Notes under the pieces: model-generated
The model's input: the letters and a program-made list of their open reading frames with translations, nothing else
Databases searched by the model: none
What the model was told of the DNA's origin: nothing
Shown: positions 1 to 7,843 of the stretch, one piece after another
Position numbering within the stretch: position 1 is the stretch's first letter
Layout: every line of letters starts with the position of its first letter
Made by a program: the position numbers and the translations under genes
Assembly (NCBI GenBank): GCA_016462625.1
Contig: JAEMSV010000038.1
Location: 1-37,249 of the forward strand
DNA length: 37,249 bases
Origin: Solirubrobacteraceae bacterium
GTDB lineage: Bacteria > Actinomycetota > Thermoleophilia > Solirubrobacterales > Solirubrobacteraceae
Direction of reading: 5' to 3'

Positions 1-704
1 GGCGGGTCGGGCAGCGGCGGATCCGGGGTCGCCGGCACGCCTTCGCTCATGCCCAGGAGCGTGTAGTAGAGCGTCGCGGCGGTGAGCGCCGAGAGCGGGG
101 CGGTCAGGGTCACCGCGATGAGGAAGCCGACGCCCGCGCCGATCTCGTCGGCGATCCCGCGGCCGATGCTGGCGAAGATCTGCTGCGCGAGGAACGTGAT
201 GATCCCCATCACGATCAGCACGCCGAACACCCGCCAGCCGTTGCCCTTCACGAGCGCCTGGCTGCGGCTGAACGCGCCGCCGATCCCGCTGCCCTCGATC
301 ACGATCACCGGCGCGATGACCGCCCAGATCGTCAGCAGGATCAGCCCGGGGATGAGCAGCAGGATGAAGCCGGCGACGAGCCCGAGGCCGTAGAGCACGC
401 CCGCGCCGAGCAGTGGGCCGAGGAACGGCAGCGACGCCGAGATCAGCTGGCCGACGGAGAAGTCGCGCTTGCCGTCCTGCAGGTCGCGCACGGCCAGGAC
501 GACGACCCCGCTGTACCACTGCGTCGCGACGAACGTCAGCAGCAGGGCGAGGATCAGGAGCCCCACGTTCGTGCCGACGGCGACCTGCAGGGCGGCGACC
601 GGCAGGAAGATGATGAGCGCGGTGGGGAGAAGCACGGCGAACTGCCGGGAGTACGTCTCGAAGATGCGCTCCAGCGTGCTTGCCGTGTCCAGCTTGGGGG
701 TCAT
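1..704 (-). CDS. Multi-pass membrane protein, YciC/GDPD-membrane-domain-like, 3' end outside window
   Basis: Translating the minus strand from the ATG at 704 gives 234 open codons that run off the left edge, so the C-terminus is missing. The protein starts MTPKLDTASTLERIF and has several long hydrophobic stretches, at roughly residues 22-42, 46-70, 94-135, 155-180 and 190-215. The segment around residue 140, with a Glu-Gly then SRSQALVKG, resembles the signature of YciC-like and glycerophosphodiester-phosphodiesterase membrane-domain proteins. These are polytopic proteins of largely unknown role. No Shine-Dalgarno sequence precedes the ATG, but a TAGGGT hexamer lies 7 nt upstream, suggesting a leaderless mRNA. 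The gene is divergent from pstS. The family assignment is tentative; the membrane nature is clear. Confidence 0.75.
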   Translation of the reverse strand, partial: MTPKLDTASTLERIFETYSRQFAVLLPTALIIFLPVAALQVAVGTNVGLLILALLLTFVATQWYSGVVVLAVRDLQDGKRDFSVGQLISASLPFLGPLLGAGVLYGLGLVAGFILLLIPGLILLTIWAVIAPVIVIEGSGIGGAFSRSQALVKGNGWRVFGVLIVMGIITFLAQQIFASIGRGIADEIGAGVGFLIAVTLTAPLSALTAATLYYTLLGMSEGVPATPDPPLPDP

Positions 705-711
705 GGAGCGA

Positions 712-717
712 ACCCTA
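712..717 (-). promoter_or_regulatory. Putative -10 element (TAGGGT) of leaderless membrane-protein gene
   Basis: On the minus strand TAGGGT is followed by seven bases and then the ATG at 704. This matches the TANNNT-N7-start pattern of leaderless actinobacterial genes. No convincing -35 is visible. Confidence 0.45.
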
Positions 718-805
718 TCGGCCGCGTTTCCGGGCACCGGGACGTTCGGCCGGAGTGTGTTACCCGTATTTTCGACGGGGAAACTGCACAATGGTGCGGA
801 ATGTC

Positions 806-861
806 TATAAACTCGATCGGGAATACGAGTTTGCGGAGGTTCGGTGGGGTGGGTTCCACCG
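806..861 (+). promoter_or_regulatory. pstS upstream region: TATAAA box, inverted repeat and leader hairpin
   Basis: TATAAA (806-811) is the best -10 candidate for the pst operon. A perfect 7-bp inverted repeat, AAACTCG (809-815) and CGAGTTT (826-832), overlaps it and the expected start point, so it could be an operator. Further down, CGGTGG (842-847) and CCACCG (856-861) can form a hairpin in the leader, before the Shine-Dalgarno AGAGG at 882-886. No textbook PhoB/PhoP box was recognised. Confidence 0.4.
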
Positions 862-892
862 GCTCCGCGCTTCCCCCTGAAAGAGGAACCAC

Positions 893-1741
893 ATGAAGAA
901 CACGTCGAGAGGGCTCGCCGCGCTGGCGACAGTCGCCGCGGTCGCCGCCGCGCCGGCCGCCGCGCACGCCGCCACGATCGTCGGGTCGGGCTCGAGCGCC
1001 AGCGCCCCCTACGTCGAGGCGCTGTTCAAGGCCTACAAGAAGGTCGACAAGAAGAACACCTTCACGTTCAACGCGAACAACGGCAACGCCGGCGCGAAGG
1101 ACGTCCAGGCCGGCCGCAGCGCGTTCGCCATCCAGACGCGCCCGCCGCTGCCCTCCGACTCCGGCCTGAGCTACTCGAAGCTGTTCCTCGACGCGCTGAC
1201 CGTCTCGGTCAACCCGCAGAACAAGCTCACCAACCTCCCGGTCAAGTCCGTCAAGGACATCTTCACGGGCAAGGTGACGGAGTGGTCCGCGTTCCCGGAC
1301 TCCGGCTTCACGCAGCCGATCTCGGCGTTCGGCCGTGTGAGCACCGCCGGTCTGTACACGTTCTTCACCAGCGCGGTCCTCGACGGCGAAGCCCACGGGA
1401 CGAACGTCACGCCGCTCGACAAGGACGGCGAGGTCGCCGTCGCCCTCGCGAAGAACCCCCAGGGCATCGGCTACGTCGGCCTGGCGAACTCCAAGCCGGC
1501 CGCAGGCGTCAAGCGCCTGAAGCTCAACGGCATCGCGCCGACGAAGGGCGCGATCAAGAACCTGAGCTACCCGCTCTCGCGCTACGCGTGGCTCGTCCTC
1601 TCCGCGGACAAGCCGAACAAGGACGCGCAGAAGTTCGGTGACTGGATCCGCTCGAGCTACGAGGCGGGCGTCGTCATCGACAAGGCCGGCGCCGTGCCCG
1701 CGTTCAACGCGACGAAGCCGAAGAAGAAGAAGAAGAAGTAG
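893..1741 (+). CDS. pstS: Phosphate ABC transporter substrate-binding protein PstS
   Basis: A secreted phosphate-binding protein of 282 residues that should deliver phosphate to PstCA. An N-terminal signal peptide of about 26 residues ends at AHA, and there is no lipobox cysteine. The mature part has the PBP-like phosphate-binding fold, including the stretch VKSVKDIFTGKVTEWSAF and the following FGR-STAG loop typical of PstS. It is shorter than usual PstS proteins (about 320-370 residues). It ends in KPKKKKKK, an unusual run of six lysines (codons 1721-1738). The ATG at 893 is preceded by AGAGG at a 6-nt spacing. It is the first gene of pstSCAB, and pstC starts directly after its stop codon. 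Identification rests on the fold motifs plus the operon context. Confidence 0.93.
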   Translation: MKNTSRGLAALATVAAVAAAPAAAHAATIVGSGSSASAPYVEALFKAYKKVDKKNTFTFNANNGNAGAKDVQAGRSAFAIQTRPPLPSDSGLSYSKLFLDALTVSVNPQNKLTNLPVKSVKDIFTGKVTEWSAFPDSGFTQPISAFGRVSTAGLYTFFTSAVLDGEAHGTNVTPLDKDGEVAVALAKNPQGIGYVGLANSKPAAGVKRLKLNGIAPTKGAIKNLSYPLSRYAWLVLSADKPNKDAQKFGDWIRSSYEAGVVIDKAGAVPAFNATKPKKKKKK

Positions 1742-2743
1742 TTGGCGGCTGAGGTCCAAGCCCCGCAGGCTCCCCAGGGCCTGCAGTCCGACCGGCGCGC
1801 CGAGCTTCTGCTCGGCGCGCTGGTCGTCTGCGTGCTCGCGTTCGTGCTGTCGCTCTTCGTCTTCGTGTTCCTCGAGGGCTGGCCGTCGTTCGCGCACAAC
1901 GGCTTCGCGTGGTTTTCCAACGACGGCAACGTCGATCGGCAGATCGAGGAGATCTTCACGTCGGCGAACCTCCTTAAGGAGCACGTCTACACCTTCCACG
2001 CGTGGCCGATCGTCTGGAGCACGATCCTCATCACCGGCCTGGCGGTGTCGGTCAGCTTCGTTGCGGCGCTCTACGTCGCGGTCTTCATCGTCGAGTTCGC
2101 GCCCGAGTGGATGCGGCGCATCCTCGAGCCGGTCGTCCGGCTCCTGGCCAGCGTGCCCTCGGTGATCTTCGGGCTGCTCGGCGTGCTGATCCTCGTGCCG
2201 TTCATCAGCAACACCCTCATCACCGACGCCCAGCGCCGCTCGGTGTCGTACGTCATCTCCCTCAACGGCTACAGCCTGCTGGCCGGCGTGGTGATCCTGA
2301 GCATGATGATCGCGCCGCTGATGGTCGCCGTGTTCGTCGACGGCCTGCGCTCGGTGCCGCGCAACTGGCTGGAGGGCTCCCTCGGCTTGGGCATCAACCG
2401 CTGGCGCACGTTCTGGAAGATCGGCGTCCGGACCGCGCGCCCCGCGCTCGTGGCCGGCACGGTCCTCGCCACCGCGCGCGCCATCGGTGAGGTCGTCATG
2501 CTCGCGATGGTCTGCGGCGGCGTCGGCTTCGCTCCGAACCCGGCCGACGGGCTGATCTTCTTCGTCGAGCCGGCCAAGCCCATCGCCGCTGCGATCCTCC
2601 AGTCCGCCGAGGAGCTCACCTCGCCGCCGATGCGGGACACGATCTTCGCGATGGCGTCGATTCTGCTGTTCAGCTCGCTGTTCCTGTCGCTGGCCGGCTG
2701 GGCGGTCAAGCAGCCGATGAAGAAGTACGGGGTGCGCGCATGA
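1742..2743 (+). CDS. pstC: Phosphate ABC transporter permease PstC
   Basis: A 333-residue inner-membrane permease that forms the phosphate channel with PstA. The start is a TTG placed directly after the pstS stop. It is preferred because the first transmembrane helix begins about residue 22 and no other in-frame start leaves an N-terminus. The AAG-rich end of pstS is purine-rich and may serve as a weak ribosome site, or the gene may be translated by coupling. About six transmembrane segments are visible, with the permease EAA-type loop around SVPRNWLEGSLGLGINRWRTFWKI. An insert of about 40 residues (roughly 235-290: GVGFAPNPADGLIFFVEPAKP and on) is hydrophilic and periplasm-facing. The stop overlaps the pstA start (ATGA). 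Confidence 0.93.
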   Translation: MAAEVQAPQAPQGLQSDRRAELLLGALVVCVLAFVLSLFVFVFLEGWPSFAHNGFAWFSNDGNVDRQIEEIFTSANLLKEHVYTFHAWPIVWSTILITGLAVSVSFVAALYVAVFIVEFAPEWMRRILEPVVRLLASVPSVIFGLLGVLILVPFISNTLITDAQRRSVSYVISLNGYSLLAGVVILSMMIAPLMVAVFVDGLRSVPRNWLEGSLGLGINRWRTFWKIGVRTARPALVAGTVLATARAIGEVVMLAMVCGGVGFAPNPADGLIFFVEPAKPIAAAILQSAEELTSPPMRDTIFAMASILLFSSLFLSLAGWAVKQPMKKYGVRA

Positions 2744-3708
2744 GTGCCGTGGCCCCCGCCCCGCAGAAGCCCCGCCACAAGGCGCAGGACTCGAGCGCCT
2801 CGTGGCGCTGGACCGACCGCCTGGGCCTTGCGTTCGCCTGGGCGCTCGGCGTCGGGTTCCTGGTCCTGACCGCCGGGATCGTGCTCTACCTCATGGTCCA
2901 GGGCATCAGGTTCATCAAGTTCGACTACTTCGTCAGCTCGCCGTCGGCGGGGTTCACCGAGAGCGAGCGCGGTGGATTCCTCGATCCGCTGATCGGGACC
3001 ATCACGCTGGCGATCATGTCGATGACGATCGCGTTCCCACTCGGCGTTGCGATCGGGGTCTGGCTCAGCGAGTACGGGCGCCCGAGCTGGCTGGCACGGG
3101 TCACCGAGTCGACGATCGAGATGCTCGCAGGGTCGCCCTCGATCGTCTTCGCGCTGTTCGGGCTGCTGCTGTTCCAGTCGCCTGTCATGGGCTTCTTCAG
3201 CGAGACGACCGACGATGGGATCGTCATCGGGCGGTCGTTCTTCGGGGCGGCCGTGATGCTGTCGCTGATCGCGCTGCCACTCGTGGTCGCCAATGTCCGC
3301 GAGGGGCTCCAAGCGATCCCCGCGCACGTGCGCGAGGCGTCGTACGCGGTCGGCAAGACGAAGATCGCCACCACGCGGCGCGTGCTGCTGCCCGCCGCGC
3401 GGCCGTCGGTCGTCACCGGCGCGATGCTCGGCGTGGGCCGCGTCATCGGCGACACGGCGATCGTGATCCTGCTGCTCGGCGCGACGCTGAAGATCCACAG
3501 CGTCGGTGACATCCCGGTGTACGACACCCTGCGGGGGACCGGCAGCACGCTGACGACCTTCGTCTACCAGAACGCCCCCACGGGGGAGGCGAACCAGCCG
3601 AACAAGGCGTACGCCGCGGCGTTCGTGCTCCTGTCCATGGTCCTGTTCCTCAACGCCGCGGTCGACGTCGTCGTACGCCGCGGAAGGAGAATGATGTGGG
3701 GCTCGTAG
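2740..3708 (+). CDS. pstA: Phosphate ABC transporter permease PstA
   Basis: A 322-residue permease, partner of PstC. The first transmembrane helix is at about residues 30-55. The conserved stretch GSPSIVFALFGLLLF and the EAA-like loop EGLQAIPAHVREASYAVGKTKIATTRRVLLPAARPSVVTG identify the PstA family. The ATG overlaps the pstC stop by 4 nt, which implies translational coupling. The last 13 nt overlap the pstB GTG start. The C-terminal helix ends in a short arginine-rich tail. Length and motifs are normal for the family. Confidence 0.94.
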   Translation: MSAVAPAPQKPRHKAQDSSASWRWTDRLGLAFAWALGVGFLVLTAGIVLYLMVQGIRFIKFDYFVSSPSAGFTESERGGFLDPLIGTITLAIMSMTIAFPLGVAIGVWLSEYGRPSWLARVTESTIEMLAGSPSIVFALFGLLLFQSPVMGFFSETTDDGIVIGRSFFGAAVMLSLIALPLVVANVREGLQAIPAHVREASYAVGKTKIATTRRVLLPAARPSVVTGAMLGVGRVIGDTAIVILLLGATLKIHSVGDIPVYDTLRGTGSTLTTFVYQNAPTGEANQPNKAYAAAFVLLSMVLFLNAAVDVVVRRGRRMMWGS

Positions 3709-4616
3709 ACCCGCCTCCCGTCCGCAAGCTGCCGCTCGCCGGCGAGCAGCCCGACGTCGTCACGCCCGAGACCATCACCCGCAACGGGAACGGCTCGACG
3801 CCCGCCAACGGGTTCGTCTCCTCGCCCCGCAAGCGGCGCGTCGCCGGCGATGCCACGCTGGCGATCGACCGCATGGCGGTCGAGGACCTCTCGATCGCCT
3901 ACGGCCCGAAGCTCGCGGTCAAGGACGTCTCGCTGCCCATTCGCCAGGGCGAGGTGCTCGCGCTGATCGGCCCGTCGGGCTGCGGCAAGACCACGCTCCT
4001 GCGGTCCTTGAACCGCCTCACGGAGCTGACGAAGACCGCATCGCTGAAGGGCGAGATCACCCTCGACGGTGACGACATCACCGCGCTCGAGCCGACGATG
4101 CTCCGCCGCCGGGTGACGATGGTGTTCCAGCAGCCGAACCCGTTCCCCATGAGCGTGTTCGACAACGTCGCCTACGTGCTGCGTGAGCAGGCGTCGCGGC
4201 GGCCGAAGAAGCGCGACCTCAAGGGGCAGGTCGCCGACGCGCTGCAGCGCGCGGGCCTCTACGACGAGGTCGCCGGTGACCTCTCGCATCCCGCCCTGCG
4301 CCTGTCCGGCGGCCAGCAGCAGCGCCTGTGCATCGCGCGGGCGCTCGCGGCGAACCCCGAGGTGCTGCTGCTCGACGAGCCGTGCTCGGCCCTCGACCCG
4401 CAGTCCACGGAGGTCATCGAGGAGCTCATCGTGCAGCTGCGCGAGGAGGTCGCGGTCGTGATCGTCACGCACAACCTCCAGCAGGCCTACCGGATCGCCG
4501 ACTACGTGGCATTCATGTACCTGGGTGAGCTCGTGGAGTACGGGCCGGCCGAGCAGGTGTTCAACCATCCGCGCGAGCAGCGGACCAAGGACTACGTCAG
4601 TGGCGCGTTCGGCTAG
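3696..4616 (+). CDS. pstB: Phosphate ABC transporter ATP-binding protein PstB
   Basis: The cytoplasmic ATPase that powers phosphate uptake. Walker A is GPSGCGKTT at residues 92-100. The Q-loop is in MVFQQPNPFPMSVFDNV, the signature is LSGGQQQR, Walker B is VLLLDEPCSALDP, and the H-loop histidine is in VIVTHN. All catalytic motifs are intact. At 306 residues it is about 50 longer than usual because of a Pro/Gly-rich N-terminal extension (residues 1-58) before the ABC domain. The start is GTG at 3696, with GGAAGGA 6-8 nt upstream. A downstream GTG or ATG (for example the ATG at 3873) would give a normal-length protein, so the extension could be a start-site artefact. It overlaps both neighbours. 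Confidence 0.94.
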   Translation: MGLVDPPPVRKLPLAGEQPDVVTPETITRNGNGSTPANGFVSSPRKRRVAGDATLAIDRMAVEDLSIAYGPKLAVKDVSLPIRQGEVLALIGPSGCGKTTLLRSLNRLTELTKTASLKGEITLDGDDITALEPTMLRRRVTMVFQQPNPFPMSVFDNVAYVLREQASRRPKKRDLKGQVADALQRAGLYDEVAGDLSHPALRLSGGQQQRLCIARALAANPEVLLLDEPCSALDPQSTEVIEELIVQLREEVAVVIVTHNLQQAYRIADYVAFMYLGELVEYGPAEQVFNHPREQRTKDYVSGAFG

Positions 4617-5331
4617 AGCCGTGACCCTGCTCGCCGTCGCCCTCAGCCCGGCGCTCGCCGCCTGCGACAGCACGCAGGAGAAGAACGAGCGCGCGAAGCT
4701 GGCGGCCCTGCGAGAGATCTCGGGCCGCGAGCCGCAGCGGGTGACGAAGGCGAACCCGGACGTCGAGGTCGTCCGGGCGGATCTGGTGCGCGGAGGCGGA
4801 CGGTCCGCGGTCGTCGTCGACCTGCGCAGCCGCGCGGCGAAGCCGATCACCGACGCCCCGATCGAGGTCGGCGTCCGGCGCGGCAGCCGGACGGTGATCT
4901 TGAACGCCGGCAAGGACCTGCCGTGGTTCAGGACGCACGTGCCGGCGATCCCCGCCGGCGGCACGGCGACGTGGGTGCTGTCCGTCCCGCTCGGCCGCCG
5001 AACACGGCCGACCGACCGCGCCGTCGTCCGGGTCGGGATTCCCGGCGGCAAGGTGGTGAGCACGGCCGTCAGCGTGCCGAAGCTCGACGCCGCGCTGGCC
5101 GGTGCGAAGGCCGGGAAGGTGCGCACCCGCGTGCGCAACACGTCCGGTGTCACGCAGTTCGGGCTTCAGCTGTACGCCGTCGCGAAGACGGGCGACCGCT
5201 ACGTCGCGGCCGGGTCGGCCACGGTGGGCGCGCTCGAGCAGGACAAGGAACGCACGGTCTCGATCACCCTGACGGGCGAGCAGGGGAACGCGCCGCTGCG
5301 CGTCCTCGCGGCGCCGACGATCTTCCGATGA
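4600..5331 (+). CDS. Putative lipoprotein of the pst operon, function unknown
   Basis: A 243-residue protein starting at a GTG that lies 17 nt inside the end of pstB. MARSARAVTLLAVALSPALA followed by AC is a classic lipoprotein signal, with Cys22 as the lipidation site. The mature part opens with a charged helix (STQEKNERAKLAALREISGREPQRV). It then looks all-beta, with an FxxxH-type central stretch and alternating small residues such as VVVDLRSRAAKPITDAPIEVGVRRG, which suggests one or two immunoglobulin-like sandwich domains. I do not recognise a family. An upstream in-frame start exists but lacks a signal peptide. Position and overlap imply co-translation with PstB, so a role in surface phosphate handling is plausible but unproven. 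Confidence 0.8.
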   Translation: MARSARAVTLLAVALSPALAACDSTQEKNERAKLAALREISGREPQRVTKANPDVEVVRADLVRGGGRSAVVVDLRSRAAKPITDAPIEVGVRRGSRTVILNAGKDLPWFRTHVPAIPAGGTATWVLSVPLGRRTRPTDRAVVRVGIPGGKVVSTAVSVPKLDAALAGAKAGKVRTRVRNTSGVTQFGLQLYAVAKTGDRYVAAGSATVGALEQDKERTVSITLTGEQGNAPLRVLAAPTIFR

Positions 5332-5341
5332 GGAGCTAGCC

Positions 5342-6016
5342 ATGACGTTCACGGATCACCCTCCGCCGTTCGCTGCGGCGCCTCCGCAGGCGGCCCCGGC
5401 GGCCCCGCCTGCGCGGGCGCCCTGGGAGCAGTGCGACGGTTGCCAGTCCCCGGTCGATCCCAAGCAGCGCTTCTGTGTGGTCTGCGGCGCACACCAGCGG
5501 CGCGCCGACGATCCCGCCGCGCGGTTCTTCTCGGGCGCGCGTCGTCCGAAGCCGGCGGCGGCGCCCGAGAAGGCGTCGTCCTCGCGGGCGACGGTGCCCG
5601 CGCTCACCGCGGGCATCCTCCTGGCGCTCCTGCCGGTCGCTGCGGGTGTCGGGATCCTGGTCGGTCGCGGCGCGACCTCGGACAACGAGGCCGTCGTCGA
5701 GGCGCTCAAGGCGCAGAAGGTGCAGGTCGTGACGGCCGGCGGCGGCGCGGCGACCGGTGACGCGGCGGCGACCGGTGACTCCGCCGACGCGGACGCGAAG
5801 GCCACCGGCGACGACGCCAAGGCCGAGAAGACGACGACGAAGAAGGAGATCCTCGCGACCGGCCCCACCGGCTCGGCCCGCAAGCTCGAGGGCAGCAAGC
5901 CGTCGAAGCAGGACCTCGCGGAGAGCAAGAAGGCCGTCGAGAAGATCAACAGCACGAAGGGCGACGAGTACGTGGACTCGCAGCGCGACCTGCCCGACCA
6001 GATCACGATCCCATGA
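5342..6016 (+). CDS. Zinc-ribbon membrane protein of the pst operon, function unknown
   Basis: A 224-residue protein preceded by the Shine-Dalgarno AGGAG (5331-5335). A Pro/Ala-rich start leads to a four-cysteine zinc ribbon (Cys31, Cys34, Cys45, Cys48; CDGC then CVVCG). A linker and a single transmembrane helix follow at about residues 87-108. The rest is a low-complexity external region rich in Ala, Thr, Gly, Asp and Lys (repeats of ATGD), ending in a lysine-rich coil. The topology suggests a cytoplasmic zinc ribbon and an outside tail. The stop overlaps the next start (ATGA at 6013). No enzymatic domain is visible. It shares the RFC..CG ribbon style with the next gene product. Confidence 0.82.
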   Translation: MTFTDHPPPFAAAPPQAAPAAPPARAPWEQCDGCQSPVDPKQRFCVVCGAHQRRADDPAARFFSGARRPKPAAAPEKASSSRATVPALTAGILLALLPVAAGVGILVGRGATSDNEAVVEALKAQKVQVVTAGGGAATGDAAATGDSADADAKATGDDAKAEKTTTKKEILATGPTGSARKLEGSKPSKQDLAESKKAVEKINSTKGDEYVDSQRDLPDQITIP

Positions 6017-6472
6017 GCTGGACCGATCGTCTGAGCGGCCTGAAACCCAGCGGAGCGAAGGACGGGCTCCCGGAAGGAATGGTCCCGGCAGACAAGATCG
6101 CGACGAAGCATCGCCGCGAGGGCGCCGAGCCGGAGCTCCCCCCCCTACGAGCGCGAGCTCATGGCCAAGCGCGATCGGCTCACCGAGCAGTTCACGCTGC
6201 TCCAGGCCGAGCTCGGCGGCATCTTCTACGAGATGGCGATCCGGGATCACATCCGGCTCGACGTGCTGACCCAGAAGGCCGCGGCGCTCCAGCGCGTCGA
6301 CGGTGAGCTCGCGGAGGTCGAGGCGGCGCTGCGAGGCGATCTGAGCCTCGCGACCGAGCGGTGCCCGTCGTGCGGCTCGGGGCATCTGCCCGGTGCCCGG
6401 TTCTGCTCGAGCTGCGGGCACGGGCTCCAGGCCGAGGCGCTCCCGGCGGTTAACGGGTCGTCGCCGTCGTGA
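6013..6472 (+). CDS. Coiled-coil zinc-ribbon protein interrupted by an apparent frameshift at a C8 run
   Basis: The frame from the ATG at 6013 encodes MSWTDRLSGLKPSGAKDG and on to PELPP. There it meets eight consecutive C residues (6138-6145). Removing one C joins it cleanly to the frame that continues YERELMAKRDRLTEQF. That second frame holds a helical, probably coiled-coil region and a C-terminal zinc ribbon (CPSC then CSSCG), and ends with TGA at 6470-6472. The combined product would be about 152 residues. Without the shift the first frame runs to 6306 as non-coding-looking Arg/Ala-rich sequence. Internal initiation at ATG 6161 could give a 103-residue ribbon protein. The cause may be sequencing error, mutation, slippage or programmed shifting. 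The stop overlaps the next GTG start (GTGA). Confidence 0.75.
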
Positions 6473-7794
6473 CCCGCCTGCAGGTCCTCATCGTCGGAGT
6501 GCTGTCCGCCTTTGCGACGGTCGGCGTCCTCGTGGCCGGCGTCGGCGCGTCCGGGATCTCCGGCGAGGACAAGGCCGCGCTCAGCCGGCAGGTCACCGTG
6601 GCCGCCGCGTCGTCGAGTACGCCCGTCGAGGACGATGAGACCACGGAAAGCGACGCGAGCGACGACGCCTCCGCGACCGACGACGCTGCCACGGACACGG
6701 CGGCGGCAGACGACGGGGCCGCGGCGGAGGAGGACGTGCCCGTCGGCGACACCGACATCGACATCGACGAGTTCGACGACACGCCCGACAGCACCGAGGG
6801 CTCCGGCGACACGGCCGCCCAGACCGAGGCGCCCAAGCCGACGAAGATCAAGCACGTCTTCGTGATCACGCTCCAGGGGCGCGGCTCCGATGCCGCCTTC
6901 GGTCCCGCGTCGCAGGCGCCGTACCTCGCCAAGGAGCTCCGGCCGAAGGGCGCGCTGCTGTCGAAGTTCCAGTCGCTCGGCAAGGCGGACCTGCCCGATC
7001 GGCTCGCCCTGATCAGCGGTCAGCCGCCCAACGCGGCCACCAGGGGCAACTGCGCGACCTACCAGGAGATTCCGGCGTCGACGAAGCCCGACGAGGCGGG
7101 CGACGTCACCGTCGACGGCTGTGTCTACCCGAACACGATCACGACGCTCGCCGACCAGGTCACGAGCGCGGGCAGCGTCTGGAAGGCCTACGCGGAGGAT
7201 CTCGAGAAGGGCCCGAAGGGCGCGGTGAACTGCCGCCGGCCCGTCTCCAACGCCGTGGACGACACGCAGACCGGACGCCCGGGAGACGGATACTTCGCGC
7301 GGGGCAACCCGTTCGTCTACTTCCACTCTCTGCTGGACCTCAGCGACTGCGAGGCCAACGACGGGCCGCTGACGGCGCTCGACGCCGACCTCGCGTCCGC
7401 CAAGAAGACCCCGACGCTCTCGTACATCGCGCCGAATCTGTGCAACTCCGGCACGGAGGCGCCGTGCGGCCTGCCCGAGGCCGACGCGTTCCTGAAGACG
7501 TGGGTCCCGAAGATCCTCGCGTCACCCGCGTACAAGCAGGACGGGCTGCTGGTGATCACGTTCGCCGGCGCCGCGGGTGCGACGACCGACGCGCCCGCGG
7601 TCAACGGGACGCTGCTGCTCTCGCCCTTCGCGCGCGCGGGAGACGAGAACAAGGAAGAGCTCGATCCGAACGCCCTTCTACGCACTATCGAGGACGCGCT
7701 GGGCTACAAGGCCCTGGCTCGGGCGAAGAAGGCGCCGTCGCTCATTCCGACGACGCTCGCCGGGGCTCGGAACATCGAGCCCGGAGACGACTGA
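6469..7794 (+). CDS. Membrane-anchored phosphoesterase-fold protein (PF04185-like) with degenerate active site
   Basis: A 441-residue protein. An N-terminal transmembrane anchor spans about residues 5-27. A very acidic Asp/Glu/Ala/Thr linker follows (50-120), then an alkaline-phosphatase-superfamily phosphoesterase domain (126-435). Family landmarks are clear: KIKHVFVITL, LPDRLALISG, NPFVYFHSLLD, SYIAPNLC and LLRTIEDALGY. However, family positions that bind metal or phosphate appear replaced. The usual ENxS/T after VIxL is QGRGS (136-140), the HPSLP-type nucleophile segment is KADLP (172-176), NDxHD is NSGTE (326-330), and TFDEG is TFAGA (364-368). It is therefore probably not a normal phosphatase. 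The start GTG overlaps the previous stop. It is the last gene of the pst operon, followed by a strong hairpin. Confidence 0.82.
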   Translation: MTRLQVLIVGVLSAFATVGVLVAGVGASGISGEDKAALSRQVTVAAASSSTPVEDDETTESDASDDASATDDAATDTAAADDGAAAEEDVPVGDTDIDIDEFDDTPDSTEGSGDTAAQTEAPKPTKIKHVFVITLQGRGSDAAFGPASQAPYLAKELRPKGALLSKFQSLGKADLPDRLALISGQPPNAATRGNCATYQEIPASTKPDEAGDVTVDGCVYPNTITTLADQVTSAGSVWKAYAEDLEKGPKGAVNCRRPVSNAVDDTQTGRPGDGYFARGNPFVYFHSLLDLSDCEANDGPLTALDADLASAKKTPTLSYIAPNLCNSGTEAPCGLPEADAFLKTWVPKILASPAYKQDGLLVITFAGAAGATTDAPAVNGTLLLSPFARAGDENKEELDPNALLRTIEDALGYKALARAKKAPSLIPTTLAGARNIEPGDD

Positions 7795-7803
7795 CGGACG
7801 ACT

Positions 7804-7829
7804 CCGGCCGCCCCCGCGGGGGCGGCCGG
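7804..7829. terminator. Bidirectional terminator hairpin between convergent genes
   Basis: A perfect 12-bp inverted repeat (7804-7815 and 7818-7829) lies between the pst-operon end (7794) and the end of the minus-strand gene at 7844. There is no T-run, so efficiency is uncertain, but the placement fits a shared terminator. Confidence 0.7.
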
Positions 7830-7843
7830 GACCGTACGGTGGG

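Noticed and set aside
785..800. Possible PhoP box before pstS
   Set aside because: No direct repeat matching a GTTCACC-type or PhoB-type box could be recognised.
3564..5352. Long minus-strand frames opposite pstB and the lipoprotein
   Set aside because: They run antisense to convincing genes and have no recognisable domain or ribosome site.
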